Assembly: GCA_019155205.2 (NCBI GenBank)
Contig: JAHNZQ020000092.1
Coordinates: 307,417 to 341,915 of the forward strand
Direction of reading: 5' to 3'
Source: Gracilaria vermiculophylla
Lineage: Eukaryota > Rhodophyta > Florideophyceae > Gracilariales > Gracilariaceae
Length of the DNA stretch: 34,499 bases
Shown: positions 9,967 through 20,659 of the stretch, in pieces
Position numbering within the stretch: position 1 is the stretch's first letter
Layout: each line of letters opens with the position of its first letter
Translations under genes and position numbers: made by a program
Notes under the pieces: generated by a model
Seen by the model: the letters and a program-made list of their open reading frames with translations, nothing else
Databases searched by the model: none
Told to the model about the DNA's origin: nothing

Positions 9967-11616
9967 AGCCAAGCTTTTCCAGAAGTTTGACTTAAACTTC
10001 GGGTCTCCATCGGATATCATCTTGACAGGTATTCCGTTCTTGCTGAAGACCTCGTCCTGCAGTAATTGAGCGGCTCCAGCGGCTGTCACTTCCTTCGTCG
10101 TAGGAATAAATATCCCCCCCTTCGAAAGTTTCTCAACTATGACGAACACAGAGTCGAATCCAGCACTACAGCGTGGTAGTCCAGTCAGAAAGTCCATGGT
10201 TCTGACATCCCATACCGTTGCTGGTATCTCATGAGACTGTAGCTTCCCTTGAGGTCCTATGTTCGGAACCTTGTTCACTTGACAATCATGAAATGCGGAA
10301 CAGAACTTCTCCGAATCGTTGTACATGCCAGGCCTATAGACATGCCGCGCCATCCTTGCGTAATTCTTCTCAGTTTCAAAGTGAGCGGGGACATGGAATT
10401 GCTCAATCATGTCAATACGCAGTGTCTGATTGTCGGGAACATACAGTCTAGTACTGCCAGTAACCCTCCACAGTAGGTATTCGTCTTTGAATTCAAAGTT
10501 AGACGCTTGATGGGTAACTCTGTTGCTTCTATCAACTTGTTTGTCCGGTAAATGAATCATCTGTTTAGCAAAATCGTCCTGTTCATAACCTATCTTGAAT
10601 CGTTGCAGCAATTTGTCGTTCATCACCTCGATTCGCCGCAAAGCAGGCTGTTGATCCGGTCTCCTGCTTAGGGCGTCGGCGACGATATGTTGTGTACCTG
10701 GTACGTGTTCGGTCTTATACTCGTATGACTGCAAGACGTCAAGCCATCGAGCTTGTCGGCCGGAGAGTCGGGCCTTTGTCTGCGAGTACTTGGTTCGTTC
10801 GTGGTCTGTCTTGAAAGTAAACTTCCTTACCTTCACGGAAATGTGCCATTCGCGAAGTGCGATCATGAAAGCCAGTAATTCTTGATCGCCTGTGTCCCAG
10901 TTTGTTTCCGCTGTGGACAGTCTGTGTGAGAGGTATGCGAATGGTCGGCCGTCCTGCTCAAACGTAGCACCAACAGCGTACTTCGATGCCTCAGTGGATA
11001 GTACAAATTCCTTCTCTGACAATGGGTGAGCCAATACGGGTGCGGATGTGAGGGCAATTTTCAGTTTTTCAAACGCCTTCTGTTGTTCATCCTCCCATTC
11101 AAACTGTTTTCGTCGAACGATGTCGCTCACTGGCTGCAGTATCCTGGCATAGTCCTTAGTAAACTTCCTGTAGTAATTTGCTATGCCAGTAAACTGCTGC
11201 ACCTCTCGTACGGATACAGGTGTTGTCCATTCCAAAATTGCATTCCTCAAACGATCCTGCATGGCAATGCCGTCTGCTGATACATTATAGCCAAGAACGT
11301 CGACTTGGCTAACTCCAATTACACATTTCGAGTGTTTTGCGTACAGTCTGTTTGCTCTTAGAATTTCAAAGAGCCGCCTCAGGTGCTTTTCATGTTCCTC
11401 CTTTGACCTACTGTAGACCAACACGTCATCCACAAACAAGACCAAACCATCTCCATTTAAGTCTCGCAATAGTGTGGACAATAGTCTCGAGAAACTTGCT
11501 GGGGCGTCCATCAATCCAAAGCAAAGAACCCTCCATTCAAGTGATCTATACCGGGTTCGAATCGCCGTCTTCGGTATGTCCTCTTCTCTTATCCGCATCT
11601 GATGATAGGCCCCCAA
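9967..11616 (-). pseudogene. Chromovirus pol: reverse transcriptase, RNase H, integrase
   Basis: An open run of 550 codons on the minus strand. The reverse transcriptase has FGLMDAPASFSRLL and the active site LFVDDVLVYS. RNase H follows with FVLSTEASKYAVGA, where the first catalytic aspartate of TDAS is glutamate, then TDHERTKYS and the end block VADALSRR. The integrase zinc site is worn (HVYRPGM...FCSAFHDCQVNK). The core has WDVRTMDFLTGLP with the first catalytic aspartate and MISDGDPKFKSNFW with the second. The TAG at 9964-9966 cuts it before the glutamate block. Enzymes copy the element RNA into DNA and insert it. Confidence 0.9.
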
Positions 11617-12330
11617 TAGGTCTATCTTAGAAAAGACCGTTGCTTCACAAACGTGATCAATCGCTTCAGAAATCAGTGGTTTTGGGTTTGAGTCTGGTAC
11701 GGTTATCTTGTTTCACGCCCGGTAGTCACAAACCATTCGAAGGTCCCCCTCCTTCTTCTTCACAAGAAATACTGGGGCTCCATACGGCGAGCTAGTCGGT
11801 TGGATAAGTCCTTTACATTGAAGCACCTACAACTGTCGTTTGAGTTCTAATAACTCATCTTGAGAAAGTCGGATCACTGGCCTCACAGGAGGGGCCTGGT
11901 CCTTCTTCATGTCGATCTCAAATTCAATATCCCGCTTTGGTGGCAGATTGTCTCGTACTTCATCCAGAAAAACGTCCTGTAATTCTGTCACCAACTCTAT
12001 AAAGTCAGGGGACACAATCATACTGTCCTTTGTGGGCTGAATCCTGACTGCAAATAGCTCTGCCTTCCGTTTCCGCACGAGCTTTTTCATTGTCTTGATC
12101 GAAATCTTTTTGAACGTGATCGCGTTTTTGCTTGGTCTCGCATTCTGAGGGCGCAGAATCTTCTTTGAACCATTAGATTTCTTCATTCGGACGCAACCTG
12201 TGCGCCAGTCAATATCCAGGTTGTGTGTCCGCAACCACTTCCTTCCAATAACAAACTTTATGTCCCCCTTCATTGGTATTACATAAACTTCTTCCGTGCT
12301 TGTGACGTTGTCAAACGTCAGTGTGGCCAT
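11617..12330 (-). pseudogene. Chromovirus pol: protease end to reverse transcriptase fingers
   Basis: This is the same reading frame as the protease segment. It includes the VIGRKWLRTHNLDIDW block that closes the protease, a linker, and then the reverse transcriptase entry: PPKRDIEFEIDMKKDQAPPVRP and, across the TAG at 11827-11829, LIQPTSSPYGAPVFLVKKKEGDLRMVCDYRA. A TGA at 11713-11715 falls in the DYRAxNKIT block. Next comes KIDLLGAYHQMRI, with the first metal-binding aspartate of the polymerase. Both stops are single-base changes that leave the frame intact. Confidence 0.8.
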
Positions 12331-12336
12331 TGTCTA

Positions 12337-12597
12337 CCACTGCGCTGTGGTCATTGATCCGTTGCCGAGCGCAACTTCTTTGTCTACGCGCATCATCGTA
12401 AGACCAAGTCGTTTAGCCACACTTGCATCTATAAAACAATGAGTTGCACCTGGGTCGAGGTCTCCGATTGCTCTCTGTCCATTCACGGTGCATTCATAAA
12501 ACATATTGCACTCGCCCGTGGCTGTATTCAGTGATGACAGCCTTAGTAACACTTCACGAGATGTGTCATCTTCATTCGCCGTCTCGAGGGACGGCAT
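12337..12597 (-). pseudogene. Chromovirus pol: aspartic protease segment
   Basis: Pol starts at ATG 12595-12597, overlapping the gag stop as TAATG. The retropepsin-like signature reads AIGDLDPGATHCFID, where the family norm is DSGATHSFI. The catalytic aspartate is present, but the following serine is proline, which probably kills activity. The frame stops at TAG 12334-12336 and then resumes in the same frame. The role would be cleavage of the element's own polyproteins inside the particle. Confidence 0.75.
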
Positions 12598-12599
12598 TA
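12595..12599 (-). promoter_or_regulatory. TAATG stop-start overlap between gag and pol
   Basis: The gag tail ends with TAA and pol begins with ATG, sharing the A of TAATG. A stop-start overlap of this kind supports termination-reinitiation in some retroelements (SART1) and viral mRNAs. Here it is the only ATG at the start of the protease frame. Function is inferred. Confidence 0.45.
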
Positions 12600-12791
12600 C
12601 TCGTTTGGGGAATGGTGAGCGTCGGTTGTCTTTCCGTTTCCAGAGTCATCAGGACACGTGTGGGACGGCGTGTACTCCTGACCGCAATCGTAGCAGCGTG
12701 CATTCTTGCAATACAAACTCCTCTCTCCATCCTCAGCCGGTCCCCAATACAGTGCATCCTTTTCTCGGTTCTTTGTCTTGGTTTTAGTCAC
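12597..12791 (-). pseudogene. Chromovirus gag tail with zinc knuckle
   Basis: This open frame lies in the -1 frame relative to the capsid part and overlaps its stop. It carries CYDCGQEYTPSHTC, the zinc knuckle seen in plant and algal Ty3/gypsy gag proteins (CxxCGxxxxxxHxC), which binds the genomic RNA. It ends at TAA in the sequence TAATG (12595-12599), where the ATG is the first codon of the protease frame. It is not an independent gene; it is the nucleocapsid end of gag. Confidence 0.75.
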
Positions 12792-13735
12792 ACCCTCCTT
12801 CTTGTTTTTCGTTTCTTAGTTGGTGCACGATCCTTGTTGGTCTTGCTAGAGCGGTCAGTAGCACGTTTTGTGGATTTGCTGTTCCATTGCATGGCTATTT
12901 CCAGCGTTCTTGCGTGCTCATCAACGTCCCATAAGCTCTCAGGCTCTCCAGTGGGGGACTTTTTCGCGAATTCTTCCTTGAACTCATCAGTCAATTCATT
13001 GAAAAAAAACAAATATGCTTCCGATGAAGGTGTACGACAGACCTCCACCAAGTCGCGAAACGTCGATACATACCAATCTACTGAATCCGTCAGTCTGTGC
13101 TTCATGAGCCTTGTCTTGGCTCTAGCCTTCTCATCACCTGGTCCAAATTCCTTAAACATAGCTTCTTGTAAGTCTGACATAGTCTTCGGCTTATGATCGT
13201 TTGCATCGAAGTTCATCATCCATGTCGCAGCCCGGTCTCTTAGGTAACCGTGTGCAAGGTCCAGCATGCTAGACTCTGTCATCTTTCCTAGCTTTCCCAC
13301 CTTCTTCACGTTGTAGATGAAAGCTCTCACTTTGGTCGAGTTTTGCTCATCGCGGGATCCCGTGAAAGAACTGATTTGGGGTATCTTCGTCGGAGCGATT
13401 GGTGGAATGCTCACCGCAGTACCTTTCTGTTGAAAATCAGCTGAATCATCTTCTTGTACCGCAGTTTGAGCTGGCGGAACTTCGCTGGTGAGGTGTTCAA
13501 TCTGGGCCTGTTGCGCTTCGATCAGCTCACGCATGCTCTGCAACTCTTCTTGCATTACTTGTATCGTGGCAGATGTTCCAATAGATATGCCCTGATCCAT
13601 TTCCTGGACATTCTCCTGTACTGGAGATGTGTTCATCGGCATCTCCAGCAGTGCGGAACTTTGCGAAGGTCGTACTGCAATCCTTGCAGCCGAACGAGTC
13701 CTCAGTGTCGGTATCTGCGATGGTCTGTCCGGCAT
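12788..13735 (-). pseudogene. Chromovirus gag (capsid part)
   Basis: A 315-residue open frame starts at a true ATG (13733-13735), 45 bases inside the 5' LTR. Residues about 60-90 form a short coiled coil (EELQSMRELIEAQQAQIEHL). From about 110 on it has the look of a Ty3/gypsy capsid, including KVRAFIYNVKKVGKL, AATWMMNF, and DWYVSTFRDLVEVCRTPSSEAYLFFFNELTDEFKEEF, which corresponds to the major-homology-like region of retrotransposon capsids. It ends in a basic tail (TKKRKTRRRV) and a TGA at 12788. The nucleocapsid zinc knuckle follows in the -1 frame, so the stop is either a frameshift mutation or a frameshift site. I found no textbook slippery heptamer at the junction, which favours mutation. 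Confidence 0.8.
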
Positions 13736-13780
13736 TCGTTCGTCGATCGGTTCGTGGCGATGCTATCAAGTGAGATGGAG

Positions 13781-14032
13781 TGTCGATTGGTTCTCTGTCC
13801 TCCTCTGTCGGTCTACTCGTTCGTCTCTACTCCCCCTGCCCAGGTCCGGGTCCCCCTCCCCCCTCTTGCCGGCTACAGAGCAGCGACGGCCTTAAATACT
13901 AGAGAAGGTTCTAATTCCTAACTACTTACTGTTACGATTAAATTGACACGATGTCCATAATTGGCGGTCACCTGTCATTATGTGCCTTGGGTCAAGTCAT
14001 CAGGGTTTGCGAGGTACTGTGTTATACTACCA
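13781..14032 (-). repeat. 5' LTR of the chromovirus
   Basis: A 252-bp direct repeat paired with 8880-9132. On the minus strand it starts TGGTAGTATAAC and ends ATCGACA. It contains a long purine-rich run (a pyrimidine run on the plus strand, about 13831-13865). Confidence 0.9.
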
Positions 14033-17000
14033 GTGAATTTCGTGACTACGTTTGGAAGGAAATACTAACAAACGGCCATATGACACCTGACAAGCCAGTG
14101 AGAGGCTTACTCACGCTACGAGATCGGGTAGGCGGACCACTTCAGGGTGGGGGCAGATGTCGATTTCAAGCAGTAGGGTGATGCGAGGCGTATAGACCCG
14201 TTCGAGTGTTGAGTGAACCAAAACAATTCGTCATGTAGGACAAGAATCGTGAAAGATTACAGCTGGATACGATATCATAATAGTGTATGAAGCGCACGAA
14301 TCCATCTGTGGATTGTTCTTTTTTATGAGCATGAGGACATGCATGTGCTTGGTAGCCGTATGGTGCGCCTCTGTCTGGGAAGAGTACCGAGCTTCTGAAA
14401 TTGTTGCTTGTCTACCAGCCCCATGGGCTGGTGGAGGAAGATAGATATTTTGTGGATCCAATGCCAAGAACTGTATAGGTAGGTGGGTGCAAGGCGGTTG
14501 ACGAATTAGAAAACAATTGATGGAGGCGACGCGGAGCTTCTTCAACAGGCAATTAGTCCAAAACGTCTCGAAAGGCGAAGGGCAAATTTACCTGACCGGA
14601 TGGAAATGCAGGACTAATGCCGTGACCCACTGAAATGGTCGAAATGTTGCAAATTTTGGGCTATGAAGACTTCAAAGACTTCAAATACAGAGGCATCTTC
14701 GTCGTCGACTGCGACGAAGTAACCGATAATTTGATGGTCTATCTTGGCAGCCTCAAACTGGGTTTCAAGGATCCATACGGCTCATATTTGATCAGATTTT
14801 CAGTCCTTGGAAACTGCAGCGTCTAGTATGGATTCGGGACCTGCAGCTGTGTACGGCTTGTCCGCGATCAAGTAAGATATGCCTAGCTACTCCTCGATCA
14901 CGAAGACCGCATAGTTGGGCAGGAAGCAAATGCATTCAGATGTAGAGAATGCGCTAGTCGCAAAGAGATCTTCACGGCCACTAATGGACCAGGTCTCCAC
15001 ATAACGAAAAACTTGCAAAACCATCGTGGTAACCGTCGCAGCAATCTCTACTATGACTACAGACCTAACGGTGCCTGCAAACAGAACATCATGGCAAATT
15101 CAACTGCAGAAGAATGACAGGATCGAGGGGGCGGAAACGTCCAAAACAACGTTGTGGTGGCTTCACCAATTGGGAAGTTGGACATGGTTAGACCGACAGA
15201 TGTCATTATCTTAGCAGTAAAACTCAACAGTGTTGCTTATATGCGTTTTCCGAACATTTTCTCGTCGGTTTCTGAGCCTGATATTTTCAAGGATGTCTCC
15301 AATACATCGCGGCTTGTCCATAAACCGATTTATGTACATTAATTGATCACAGCAGGCCATCTGTAAAAGGGTGCGCTACATCTAAAGAAAAGGACCAACA
15401 GGATGTAGCACTGGTACCAGTCTGTTGAAATATTTTCAGTTCGTGAGGATCCTGAAGGTATCCAAATCGGAAGAGACATTCGTGAGAATCACCTTAGAAA
15501 AAATGTCAGTACGCACTTTGGCATCGAACGCGGCAGACCAGGTGAGGAATAGTAGACAGGTAGGTGTAGTATAAGGGGTATTATGCTTTTTGATAGGAGC
15601 CAGGCACTCACAGTCCCGTCTCCGAAAACGGATGAGAACTTGAGGGTTTGGACGCACCAAAGCCCGTCAGACCTGAGACTGGTTAACAGGAGGACGCCAA
15701 TCCGCTTCTAAGGAAAAATTGCTAGGTTCATATATGAGAGATCCAAGTCTTATCGGGCTTGAGATTGGAACATCTCCTCACGAAGCCAGAGGAATGTGGC
15801 CGAGCTGGCTCGCCTATTAATTGGTAGCCGCTCATAATGGCCGCATGGTGACAGTGACGTCCGAGTAGTTGCGGCGGAGGAAACTCTTTCCAAATGGTAT
15901 GGTGTAATCCCCTTTAACTACTTCGTCTGCCCCACTGCCAGGACGCAACGTGGGGTACTCAGCGTGGCGGGGTATCGTCCGCGATTGTCTTAAATGATAT
16001 TGAAATGGGTGCAAATCTAAGACCACAAAGTGAAACCATTTGTGAAACCAACATCAAGGGGCTTTTGTTTGGCGCCGGCGGGCACGAAGATCTGATGGCC
16101 GACCAGAAAACCGCTATTAAAATTGTGCTGATAACCAATCGGTCCCTGGGGACCCAGCAGCGGCACTGAGATGTGCGCAAACAAGAAACATTTTGGAGAT
16201 GAGATGTACATTGGGTACCAGAATGGCGCAAATATATCGGAAATGAAACCCAGAGGGTACAAAAGAGGCAGATACAAGCAATAGAGACCAAAATACTGAA
16301 GCAACAAATTGGTGAAGATTGATGCCTGACAGTAGATGCTGACAACCTCCTAAAAGCGGGTATCAATGCAACAAATGGTATTGCCGACATCTGGATATCG
16401 TATAGTTCTGGGTAAAAACATCAGACAGGAACGCAATAAAGTAAGTGGAATATCTTTTGGTTATGAATTCGCTGTGGCTCTGCAGAAGTGAAGAATGGAT
16501 TTGCAGCGACTAAGTATGAATGGTAGATTTTAATTATTGCCTGTATGATACATTAAACAGCATGCCAGGAGCCATCTTTGTTGGTTTTATTTCAATGTGG
16601 ATGGTTGGTGGGAAGCCAGAGCTCCGCAAAATTCTTGGAGAAGTGTGTGACCTCCTCTCGTACCACGCAGTTAAGCTAAGCAACCTCTGGCTTAGTCTCG
16701 ACCCCTGTGATTTTTAAACTCGACCAGCATATCAGTAAGCTTTAGCAACAAACTATCACCACGCGTGAAGCGACTCGGCGCTCGGCGCGCACCGTTTGGA
16801 GTGGGATCGGTACTATTTAAGTTGGTCGACCGCGGAGTCCGTTCGGTAGTCGCTTCATACTGTCCAACCCTGGGGTGGCGATTCATGCAGTTGTCCAAGC
16901 CAATATAATCCACCAGAAAACCTTAAGATGACGTAGTACCTGTATCAGTCTCTTAACGTGCGCGTTATATGCCGCAGAACGAGTCTGGCAAGAGAGGAAC

Positions 17001-17368
17001 AACGGTCCTGATATCTGCAACCGATGTCGCATGCCCATCGATACACACTCGCTGACGCAGCAGTGACAGCGGGACTATATCTCGAGTGGTTGCCTTGAGG
17101 CAGGATCTACTAAAAGTATGAGGCAAAAGGGCACCGTCGTCCACGAACAAGCTTTCGATTGCCTCACTGCTAGAGGAGAATCCCTACGAGCCCCGAGGGT
17201 GCGGCATTGTTCCAAAATGGTCAAATAGCGAATAAAAGGGCACGGATCACCAAGAAGAGAGACCAAATCGAGAAGGAGCGTACATCTCCAAGTGAAACTG
17301 AGGCAGATAACCGACTGACCTGTGAGAAGAACGGCCCACTATCCTGAGCTTAGCCTAAACCATGAAAA
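14033..17368. other. 3.3-kb stretch without a recognisable gene
   Basis: There are short open frames on both strands but none that I can assign. Two places look slightly protein-like: 14635-14826 on the plus strand (FKDFKYRGIFVVDCDEVTDN) and about 15990-16150 on the plus strand (LFGAGGHEDLMADQKTAIKI), each ended by stops on both sides. They may be worn transposon parts. No LTR, terminal repeat or RNA gene was found. Confidence 0.4.
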
Positions 17369-17616
17369 TGCTGGAAAAAATTTGAGCAATGTGCGATATT
17401 CTCTGCAGTGACACAGCGCGTACAGGTCAATACTTGGGAGTATAGCACGCCCCCTAGCCGTGTACCCTTACAGAAAGAAACCTCAAGCGCACATTAGCCA
17501 ATTTTGACCACCGCTGTAACCCTGTAGAATTCAAGAGCCTCAGGTCCCTTCTGGGAATTGAACCCAGAGTCCTTTCGTTCAGCTATGTCCATTACCTAAT
17601 AGAGGTCAGATAGGCT
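17369..17616 (-). mobile_element. Miniature LTR element, copy 3, truncated
   Basis: This is the most diverged copy. The 3' LTR is 17369-17447, again 79 bp, starting TGCTGG and ending ATAGCA on the plus strand. The purine tract is 17448-17459, the T-arm-like hairpin CTGGG-TTCAATT-CCCAG is at 17551-17567, and the primer site (17582-17596) is worn. The core is 149 bp. The 5' LTR survives only as about 20 bases (17597-17616), after which sequence similarity stops. No target duplication can be tested because one end is gone. Confidence 0.7.
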
Positions 17617-18124
17617 ACGGAAAAGTTGAAGGGATGCAAAAAATAAAGCTAGCTCTGGATCTAGTAAACTTGAATACGCCTGGACCAGAATTTATACAAT
17701 GGCTCAGCCGCGCCAACCCGATGAGAGCAGAAACTACGTTACAACGCAGAGAAACTTGAAACTATCAATTGTATTCTAGCATGACATATATGTGCTGGCT
17801 ACAATTCAATAATGTTTACAACAGCAAGGCACATAAAGGCATGAAAGTTACATGCACAAACGAAAGCATAACAGTGAATAAATCCACAAGTCCTGCGTAC
17901 CACTAAAATCCGCCTCCATACTCCTGCGTCGTCAAAATCACTACAGAACACGCATTGCAGCACCACATCAATGTAATCATAGTGACTTGTGTTCCAAATC
18001 CATAACAACTGACAGGAACAACCGATACACTCAGCCAGAAATGCATTCTGCCAACAATGCCTTCAGCCGGTCACGTATTCAACCAGAATTGCTTTCAGCT
18101 TAGACCCCTCATCTATTTTAGACT
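17617..18124. other. Stretch without a recognisable gene
   Basis: No gene could be recognised. A minus-strand open frame at 17799-18008 contains CSDFDDAG followed by a distant RRTCGFIHCY, faintly like the copia RNase H SDADWAGDxxxRRSTSGY block. It lies on the wrong side of the RNase H tail at 18125-18330 to belong to the same copy. Confidence 0.3.
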
Positions 18125-18330
18125 TCAATTGCCTAAGGAGGGAAGCCCAGCTTCGCTTCCAAACTTGTTCAGTTTCACCCTTGCAAGAGGCTCAATGAGA
18201 ATATCTGTAAACATATCATCCGCACAGCAATACTGTAAAACAACGGCCTTGGTTTGAAGCGCTTCTCGAGTATAGGGATAACGGATATCTGTGGTACTGT
18301 CAGTTTTTCTTTCGAGGTAGTAGAGCACAA
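18125..18330 (-). pseudogene. Ty1/copia RNase H C-terminal relic
   Basis: On the minus strand, STTDIRYPYTREALQTKAVV and then LQYCCADDMFTDILIEPLARVKLNKF match the closing block of copia-type RNase H (KHIDVRYHFxRE...YCxTEDMVADILTKPLPRxKFxKF). Key positions are worn: the histidine of KHID is threonine, and DILTKPL is DILIEPL. The rest of pol is not visible upstream. It shows that copia-type elements, a plausible source of enzymes for the miniature LTR family, have been present in this genome. Confidence 0.7.
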
Positions 18331-19016
18331 CGTTCGCTAGGAGTTTTTGTTGACTCCGAAGGCGCGTATTCGTAAAGGTGGTCTCCGGTAATCGCTGTCG
18401 CGAGCCAGGGGATTTCTTAAAGGGGATCCGCAAACACGAAGCGGAGGGGGTGGTTCACAGGGCGGCCAATGCTCTTACAGGCGCTGCTACCTGGCGACCT
18501 AAGGATCGGTGGCGTAGAAACCTCAGGACGATCGACAAGAGTCTCCATCCGGAAAAGCAGATGAAGACTCAAGGGTGCATGTCTTACTTCCCCAGAGGTG
18601 GAGCTCGACCGGCAGATTAAGTATCCAGCCGGGAGCCCGCCTCGGCAGGTCTCACTACTGTAGTAATTACCCGCACAAATTTTCTAAAACAAATATAAAC
18701 TCTACCGTCCCTACAGGATACTGTAGCGCACGCGGGCAGAATTATGAACCATGTGGGTCAGTCAATAAAATTCGAGCCTTCCTTAGAAATATCACGACAT
18801 AAAGCTACACCACCATATTAACTGAGGACCCCCTGTACTACATATCTCCTTTCCTCAATTGTACCACGTCCTCGAGGTGCATCTTCCAAAAGTTCGATCC
18901 CTGGATGGCTCATATCGAGGTTGATGCCTGCGTGGCCTCCGATGATGTGATACACCCTCTCCTTCACGCATTCCTTCATACTTCCATACTCCTGCGCGGC
19001 GGACGACCGTAGGCTC
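18331..19016. other. Stretch without a recognisable gene
   Basis: Short open frames only, with no motif that I can assign. Confidence 0.35.
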
Positions 19017-20560
19017 TTGTTTTATCTCTTGCGGCGTTTGCGGGCCCTGGCCCTCCTTGACCCGGCCTCGGCTTCTCTTTCTTGGCGTAACCCGTCGGAG
19101 CTGTTGCGCCTCAAGATGAACGACTCTTGGAGGGACCACTGGGTATCCCCGCACCTCTGTGAGGGGACACCCATTACCTTTATATACCACACCTCGGAGG
19201 TTCTAGATCTCCATGACTCGTTAGGGCGTTTCGTCATGTTGATCTCCTCGACGGAGATCGCGATCGGCACCCTTTTGGCGTATCTCCAAGCAGCGGACGA
19301 AGGCGTCACTTCCTATACTCGGTGTCATGATGGTCGTCTCTATGGAGACTCTTCGTATCAGCGGACTGACGGACGTTTGCTCTCCTTGTCCGCGTCGATT
19401 ATCCGGATCCGGCTCCGGACCTCCTCCGGTATTCAAAACCTGATCAAGGGAACCACATGGAGCGAATCCAAGGCGAACGAGCTGCTGGATTACAACCTGC
19501 AGAAGGCAAGGAATGATACGCTGGGCTTCCTTTGGTATGAATACGGCGAAGATAGGTTCTAGTCCATCGTGAAAAGTCCCAATGCAGACTATGTAGGACG
19601 AGCCTACCCGGCCTTCCCCGTCTTGCACCTTCTCGTGTTCCTCAGGTGCCATGGCTCCGAGTCCCCAACTATGACCCTTTGATGGAGAGCCTGGCGATTC
19701 GCACGCTCCATTGCTTATTGGCTCCGTCCCAAGATACGGGTGTGCCTCCTGAAGTCATAACGCCGCTTCCCTACGCAATGCCGGATCCTCCCGCAGTTTT
19801 GGCCACCGTGTCTCCTATGGACGACGAGATTACTCCTGCCTCGATAGGTTCAGCCCCGGTGGTGCAACCCTGACTGCAGAGCGTCCCTATGCTTGTTCTT
19901 CATCCTCGCCTGCGGAGCGTTCCGGTTCCCGTACCGCCGTCACCCTCGGTGTCGCCAACTCTGTTTTTGGGTCTGCCGACCTCCACGGTGGTGCCTGCAG
20001 ATTCTCTTCGGGTGGCCCCAGTCCCAGCCAGTCCGCCGTCCGCGGCTCCATCCGTAGCGGTAGTTGTTCCGTCAACGGAGGTGGCCGCTTCGAGTGGACC
20101 ATCGGGCGGGTTATCCTCTGGGGCTCTGGGTGCTGTTTTCCAGGAGTTGATGCAGGCGTGCTTCGTGACGGGCCGTCCTGCTCCGGCTTCTCTAATAGAG
20201 GCTCTGCGCGAGGCGCGTGCCTGGGTCCTAGAACTCCAGAAGGCCCGGACGGACCGAGCCTCGATGGGGGATTCCAAGGAAAGCCCGGCGGAGTTCCTCG
20301 AAAGCCAAGCGCTCACGGCAAAAGCTCGCCTCGACGCGGAGTACATGACGCGATTCAGTGACCTGTACGTGAAAAGACCCTGGCGATGGGAGCTAGCTAC
20401 CGGTAACGGCGGAATAAAAGATCCTTAAGTTGGAAAAGAAGCTCCGTGAACGGCAGGTGCTATACAAATAGGCCGTGCCCGCGTGCTCAGCGACACGAAG
20501 TGCTGCCACCGGAGTGTACGAAAAGCGGTCGAAGGCATCCCGGAGGCGATAAAGAGAACT
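19017..20560 (+). pseudogene. Broken proline-rich, coiled-coil open frame of unknown family
   Basis: Three plus-strand open pieces (19017-19562, 19646-19873, 19889-20428) and a shifted continuation to about 20560 read like one damaged coding region. The first piece is a globular-looking 180 residues with LLAYLQAADEGVTSYTR. The middle is rich in proline, valine and serine (VPVPVPPSPSV, PVPASPPSAAPSVAVVVPS). The end is charged and helical: SLIEALREARAWVLELQKAR, then after a frame change near 20408, KILKLEKKLRERQVLYK. I do not recognise the family. The layout (globular part, proline linker, coiled coil) would suit a gag-like or virus-like structural protein, but a host pseudogene is equally possible. 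It converges on the gypsy pol relic at 20660-22686, so it is not that element's gag in normal order. All starts are doubtful. Confidence 0.4.
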
Positions 20561-20659
20561 CCAGGTGCGGTATAGATAGCGGAGGCGAAAAACAAATCCG
20601 GTTATGGGCCCACTCCCCCTTTTTGAAACGGAATTCCTATATGAAGAGGCGTTTGCGCA

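Larger units (their letters stand above)
8880..14032 (-). mobile_element. Complete but inactive Ty3/gypsy chromovirus
   Basis: The element is on the minus strand and is about 5.15 kb long. It has a 5' LTR at 13781-14032, gag, a single-frame pol (protease, reverse transcriptase, RNase H, integrase, chromodomain) and a 3' LTR at 8880-9132. The LTRs run TGGT...GACA on the minus strand and differ at about 12 positions plus one indel, near 5 percent. An A-rich tract (9133-9142) directly before the 3' LTR serves as the polypurine tract, and the last pol codons run through it so that the stop lies inside the LTR. Domain order and the C-terminal chromodomain place it with the chromoviruses. Pol carries six in-frame stops and gag one frame change, so it cannot make its proteins. 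Neighbouring 5-bp flanks (CAGAG and GTGAA) do not match, so no target duplication remains. I could not identify the primer-binding site. Confidence 0.9.

Noticed and set aside
12444..13196. 250-codon plus-strand open frame
   Set aside because: It is antisense to gag, with cysteine/serine/leucine-rich composition and no motif; the minus strand has clear gag and zinc-knuckle features.
8875..14037. Target-site duplication of the chromovirus
   Set aside because: The 5-bp flanks CAGAG and GTGAA do not match, so none is claimed; recombination or decay may have removed it.
19900..20346. 148-codon minus-strand open frame
   Set aside because: It overlaps the plus-strand frame; the plus strand has the more protein-like helix and coiled-coil pattern.
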